Shown here one piece after another: positions 19,412 through 23,596 of a stretch of 23,596 bases of DNA (positions within the stretch are counted from its first letter, which is position 1; every line of letters starts with the position of its first letter). Under the pieces are notes generated by a model that saw only the letters and a program-made list of their open reading frames with translations, had not been told where the DNA came from and ran no database searches. Position numbers and translations under genes: made by a program. The stretch is from Sphaerosporella brunnea (taxonomy: Eukaryota > Ascomycota > Pezizomycetes > Pezizales > Pyronemataceae): contig VXIS01000506.1 of the NCBI GenBank assembly GCA_008704415.1, forward strand, positions 1-23,596, given 5' to 3'.

Positions 19412-19805
19412 AAATCGAATCTCACACATCAACCGATCACGACGGGCACATATTCGAAGTGACATCACGTATTTCAATAATTCATCACGCCGTCGCAGCA
19501 ATGGTGTTGAGTTTTTCAATCAGGCATATATCGGTCATGAGTTGGCTTCCGGCTTCGGCACCACCACATCTCCCGGTTCCTTTTTCATGCTGCATGGTGG
19601 TGTCGCCTCAGTTTTGGGCTTAAGGCGAGGCGACAGCCGGGTGCACGACTCGACAATGATTATGATGGTAATAATGGTGATGATGACGATGACATGGCGA
19701 TCACGATGAAGGTGGGCATGACTGGCGCCTGGCGGGTACTATCGCCGCAGCGGGGTGAAATGCCCGCAGTGCGGCGAGGTGCGGCGAGGCTGCGGAAGCA
19801 AGCCA

Positions 19806-19861
19806 TATATAATGGTTATATAATGGATAGGAGCAAAAAATGGCTTTTGCTCACTAACCAT
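19806..19861. repeat. AT-rich nested dyad (possible MITE)
   Basis: GAGCAAAA pairs with TTTTGCTC around a six-base loop (19831-19852). Outside it, ATGGTTA (19814) pairs with TAACCAT near 19855-19861. ATATATAATGGTTATATAATGG just before is itself partly self-complementary. The same TATAACCATT string begins the dispersed-repeat copy B about 110 bases to the right, so the two may be the ends of one small element. Confidence 0.45.
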
Positions 19862-19967
19862 CGCCCATGATTATAAACGCATAATATTACGGCTAAAAGT
19901 GTACCTGTTATGTGATGCTTTTTTGTGTTCGTCATTTGATAATTTCATCATAGTCAGAAAATGCTTA

Positions 19968-20007
19968 TATAACCATTTTCCAAAACACCCCCTGCTATGG
20001 TAGGTAC
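19968..20007 (+). repeat. Dispersed repeat, copy B
   Basis: It reads TATAACCATTTTCCAAAACA, then CCCCCTGCTATGGTAGGTAC. It matches copy A over most of its length in direct orientation, about 1.09 kb away. Confidence 0.65.
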
Positions 20008-20160
20008 TCGTACATACTTGAGATATGTACTTAGTTCTCCCCGCAAACCAGCAGGTCTCCGGATTCCACTTTCCAAGCTCGTCCCTGCCAATTCTTGTCT
20101 GTGACGACTCCACTCGACGCTAAATAGCAACGCGCTCAATATCTGCAGAATCGGGCTTCG

Positions 20161-20493
20161 GAGGATGCTGCACCTTACCTGGAGGTTCCAGTCAACGTTC
20201 TTATCATCACGCGGGTGAAGCGAATGGGACAATCGCAATGTCTTGGTTGCGTTGAGTTGGGTGTCACAAGGAGAGAGGGGAAATAGATAGATATCCGACG
20301 GCGACATTTCCGTGTTGCCATGAAGGTTCTCACCCAGATACGCCGGCGACTTTTACGCGCAGGACATCCACAGATATGCTCACAGCGAGAGAAAGGGAGA
20401 TATAAAGCGACCCATACAACCCCACTGTCTGTCTCAGAGCTCCTCTTTCTCCAAAATCCAGAACTCCTATCCTCCTTGCCTCCGAGATCCACA
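20161..20493 (+). promoter_or_regulatory. Promoter region of the copper amine oxidase gene
   Basis: A TATAAA box lies at 20401-20406, about 93 bases before the ATG. Overlapping GATA sites are at 20286-20293, with an adjacent TATC. TTATCA at 20201-20206 is TGATAA on the other strand. HGATAR sites are bound by AreA/Nit2 GATA factors that turn on nitrogen-scavenging genes, and amine oxidases release ammonium from amines. Nitrogen control is therefore plausible, but it is inference from motifs alone. Confidence 0.4.
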
Positions 20494-22727
20494 ATGGCCG
20501 ACCGTCTGAAGCAGATCTACCAGCATCTCGCTGAGACCTCCGCGCCTCCACACCCTTTCGATCCGCTATCTTCCATAGAGATTGAATACGCAATTGCACT
20601 TGTGCGCAAAGACCACGGCCAGCTAGGCTATAATGCCGTCACTCTTTCGGAGCCCAAAAAGAAGGAGATGCTCGCATGGCTTGCCAACCCGTCCCTGCCG
20701 CGGCCACAAAGAATGGCAGAGGTTGTAGCAGTCGATAGGGATTCCGCCCTCTACGACGGTATCGTGGATTTGAACGAGGGAAAGATTGTGGCGTGGGAAA
20801 AGTTGACGGGAGTGCAGCCGCTGGTGAGTTGCAGACATCATGCAACACTCCCTGTCACTCGACAGCTAACGCGGAAATCTGCAGATCACGATGGAGGATC
20901 TCCAAGATACCGAATTATTGGTGCGGAAGGATCCGAAGGTTATTGAGCAGTGCAAGATTCTGGGAATCGAGGACATGTCAAAAGTCTACTGTGACCGTGA
21001 GTGTCCCCCAACGCCGTGGTACAATGTCCAAATACTTACTCGTTTTCGCTCAGCATGGACAATTGGCCACGACGAGCGTTTCGGAAACAAGATGCGCCTG
21101 CAGCAGGCGCTGATGTACTACCGTCCGCACGCGGACGACATGCAATATGCCTTCCCCTTAGATTTCTGTCCAATCGTGAACACCCAAACCGGCGAGGCAA
21201 TCCACATCGACATACCCTCCGTGCGGCGACCAGTAAACACCTTTGGCAGCAACTACATGCCACCGGATATCGAGAAGGCAGGCGGATACCGCAAGGACAT
21301 CAAACCCCTCAACATCACGCAGCCCGAGGGAGTTTCCTTCACTATAAATGGCCGCGAGATCAGCTGGCAGAACTTCAATATGCACATCGGCTTCAACTAT
21401 AAGGAGGGTATTGTCCTGAACAACATCACGTTCAACGACCGTGGGAAGGTTAGACCGTTGTTCTATCGGCTTTCTCTGGCAGAGATGGTGGTGCCATATG
21501 GAAACCCCGAGCGCCCGCATCAGCGTAAACATGCCTTCGACCTGGGCGAATACGGTGGAGGATACATGACCAATTCCCTTTCGTAAGCCTTGCTCACTCC
21601 CTCTATCCTCCAACAACGTTAACATGTCCTACAGGCTAGGCTGCGACTGCAAAGGCGTAATCCACTACCTCGATGCCGAATTCTGCAACCGCGCCGGCGC
21701 CGCAGTAACCATCAAAAACGCGGTCTGCATCCACGAAGAAGACGCCGGCATCCTCTTCAAGCACACAGACTTCCGCGACGGCAGCACGATCGTAACCCGC
21801 GGGCGAAAACTCGTGGTCTCGCAGATCTTCACCGCCGCCAACTACGAATACTGCGTATACTGGATCCTGCACCAAGACGGGACTATCCAGCTGGAAATCA
21901 AGCTGACAGGAATCCTCAACACCTACGCGATGGCACCCGGTGAGGACACCTTCGGTTGGGGCACCGAAGTGCACCCGGGCGTAAACGCCCACAACCACCA
22001 GCACCTCTTCTGCCTCCGGATCGACCCGCAAATCGACGGGCAGAACAACACCATCTTCCAAGTCGACGCCACGCCCGGACCCGGCGAGGTAGGTAGCAAA
22101 GAAAACTTCTACGGCAACGCCTTTTACGCCAAAAAAACACCATACAAAACCACGCACGAGAGCCAGGCCGACTACAACGGAGCCACCTCGCGCACCTGGG
22201 ACATCGCCAACACCAACGTGCTGCACCCCTACTCCAAAAAGCCCTCCTCCTACAAGCTCGTCTCTCGCGAGGTACCGGGCCTACTACCAAAGCCGGGATC
22301 TCTCGTCTGGAAACGCGCGGGCTTCGCAAGGCACGCGGTGCAGGTCACTAAATACGCCGACGGCCAGCTGCACCCGGCGGGCAGACACGTTCCGCAAACC
22401 TCGGGCGAGCCGTCAATGGGACTTCCGCAGTGGATCGGCGACGGAACCGACAACATCGAAAATGAAGACGTGGTCCTGTGGCACACGTTCGGGCTTACGC
22501 ATTTCCCGGCACCCGAGGATTTCCCCATCATGCCCGCTGAGCCCATGACGCTGCTGCTGAGGCCGAGACACTTCTTCCTCAGGAACCCCGTGCTCGATGT
22601 GCCCCCGAGCTATGCGAGCACGCCCAGTCAGGTGGCGGCTAGGAAGGGAGTCACCGATTTGACGGATAAGGCTAGCAAGCTGGCGTTTGGAGAGACGTCC
22701 TCGTTGGGTGCGTCGTGTTCCTGTTAA
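20494..22727 (+). CDS. Copper (TPQ) amine oxidase, peroxisomal type
   Basis: Four exons: 20494-20823, 20885-20996, 21054-21582 and 21635-22727. Introns are 61, 57 and 52 bases (donors GTGAGT, GTGAGT, GTAAGC; all acceptors CAG). The 687-residue product oxidises primary amines to aldehydes, releasing ammonia and hydrogen peroxide. Length and domain order match yeast peroxisomal amine oxidases. The TPQ precursor is Tyr394 in NYEY (393-396). The catalytic base is Asp310 in FDLGEYGGG. The copper ligands are His445 and His447 in HNHQH, and His613 in GLTHFPAPEDFP. Residues 4-12 (RLKQIYQHL) fit the PTS2 peroxisome signal exactly. The C-terminus (GASCSC) is not a PTS1. The splice sites restore conserved stretches such as YCDPWTIG and SLSLGCDCKG. 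The start at 20494 has a good context (CCACAATG) and begins the PTS2. A nitrogen-scavenging role fits the GATA motifs upstream. Confidence 0.96.
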
Positions 22728-23596
22728 TCTACATCACCGATATCAGCCTGTAAACGGCTTTCTTTCTGCAGTCACTATCTTTGAACTGGGGCATCAAATC
22801 GCCAGAAAAGGGGCCACATGAAGACACGCGATCGTCGCCCGAAGCTCCCTGTGATATCACAGTGATCGTGTCAAACCCTGTATGTAGATATATTGGTATC
22901 AGAACAGCCGCTAAGTCTAGATAACCTATGTACTCGTGCCAAAGTGGTGGTTGACACCACCACCCCCAGCTCAGACAGAGGTAGATACCCCTCAGACATA
23001 GAACGTCTTCGTCTCCAGCAATCACGCATTTCCACCACAACCGTCATCCAAATTATGCTACCTATTGATCGGGAAGAGCCCTAAGAGTCTGTAGAGGCCC
23101 TGATTCAAGTGGAAATTGAGGTTCTCAGCGAGCGGGGCGAGAAGAATCCAAATCTATGGTCGGGGACACCTGTCCGCGGTGCACTTTAGTACCCAACTTT
23201 ACCACTCTCCACCACCACTACCACAACACGTTTAAAAATTAAAGCCTCGGTATTGATCGATAGAGAATCATCGAAAGGATCATTCTGTAGGCTCAGAAAG
23301 AGAAAGAAGAAGCAAAAAAAATGGTTGTGGAAGGTGGTGGAGCGGGTTGAAAGTGGGTCAATTTGGTCGATTTTGTATGGGAGCCCCCAAACTTGCCAAA
23401 TAGGTACCTACCTTAGCAGGGGACGGCCGTTTTTTAAAAAGCCGTCATGTGGCCATTATATGATAATCGTGATTTTGCTGTCACCACAAAACGGTCAACG
23501 TAATGCTCTTTAAGCCAAAACCCTCTCTCCCGTATAAGGGTGGGTGATGGTTACCGAGCAACACAATTGTTTTGCTACTAATTATACGGTGGAAAG
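22728..23596. other. Intergenic region downstream of the amine oxidase
   Basis: No gene is supported. It includes a perfect 14-base palindrome CTGTGATATCACAG (about 22849-22862), a short A run near 23315 and the inverted dispersed-repeat copy C. Open frames are short and without domains. Confidence 0.55.
23401..23460 (-). repeat. Dispersed repeat, copy C (inverted)
   Basis: TACCTACCTTAGCAGGGG is the reverse complement of the CCCTGCTAAGGTAGGTA core of copies A and B. Next to it, GACGGC and GCCGTC pair around a T/A-rich loop (23422-23446), followed by GGCCATTATAT. It lies about 0.67 kb after the amine oxidase stop, in opposite orientation to copy A. Confidence 0.6.

Larger units (their letters stand above)
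18425..20160. other. Intergenic region with several small inverted repeats
   Basis: No gene is supported on either strand. It contains, in order, one copy of a dispersed repeat (18876), a MITE-like element (19069), a looser inverted/direct repeat pair (19219-19411), an AT-rich nested dyad (19806) and a second dispersed-repeat copy (19968). Two further motif runs are visible: TGATGGTAATAATGGTGATGATGACGATGACATGG near 19663 in pieces, and GCGGCGAGGTGCGGCGAGG near 19771. Confidence 0.55.

Overview
This window looks like nuclear DNA of a filamentous ascomycete (Pezizomycotina-like). The genes have short introns of 52-85 bases with GTGAGT/GTAAGC-type donors (one GTACTT) and CAG/TAG acceptors. The proteins are typical fungal ones: a Cys/His-rich P1B metal ATPase, the p24 cargo receptor Erv25 and a peroxisomal copper amine oxidase. 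Intergenic DNA is long and full of microsatellites, homopolymers and small inverted-repeat elements. No tRNA, rRNA, CRISPR or prokaryotic feature was seen.

Layout. (1) Positions 1 to about 5253 form one very large imperfect palindrome centred near 3035, with no credible gene. The arms differ mostly by small insertions, concentrated in the left arm. That resembles an uncorrected long-read fold-back more than an evolved duplication. (2) Positions 5254-6930 hold a Mutator-like (MULE) transposon relic. It has related ends, an 11-A run on both sides, and the SWIM zinc-finger end of a transposase on the minus strand. A TA-flanked element of about 0.88 kb appears to be inserted inside it. (3) Positions 6942-9408 are non-coding and become a dense field of microsatellites just before the ATPase gene. 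(4) 9409-12953 (+) is a two-exon, 1159-residue P1B-type heavy-metal ATPase of the Pca1/CrpA kind. (5) 12954-16640 contains hairpins, tandem repeats and coding-like but frame-broken sequence with no confident gene. (6) 16644-17451 (-) is ERV25 in three exons. It is divergently paired, across 295 bases, with 17747-18424 (+), a small N-terminally anchored protein that may be Pex22-like. (7) 18425-20493 is intergenic and holds several MITE-like inverted repeats and two copies of a dispersed repeat; a third, inverted copy lies beyond the next gene. (8) 20494-22727 (+) is a four-exon, 687-residue copper/TPQ amine oxidase with an N-terminal PTS2 peroxisome signal. GATA motifs and a TATA box precede it. 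(9) The last 0.87 kb is non-coding.

The genes do not form a pathway cluster. Two loose links exist: the amine oxidase needs copper, and the ATPase family moves Cu or Cd; the amine oxidase is predicted peroxisomal, and the small anchored protein may be a peroxin. Both are inference. I see no clear new biological system. The points most worth a second look are the giant palindrome, the nested transposon relics, the repeat-laden promoter and N-terminus of the ATPase, and the dispersed repeats around the amine oxidase gene.
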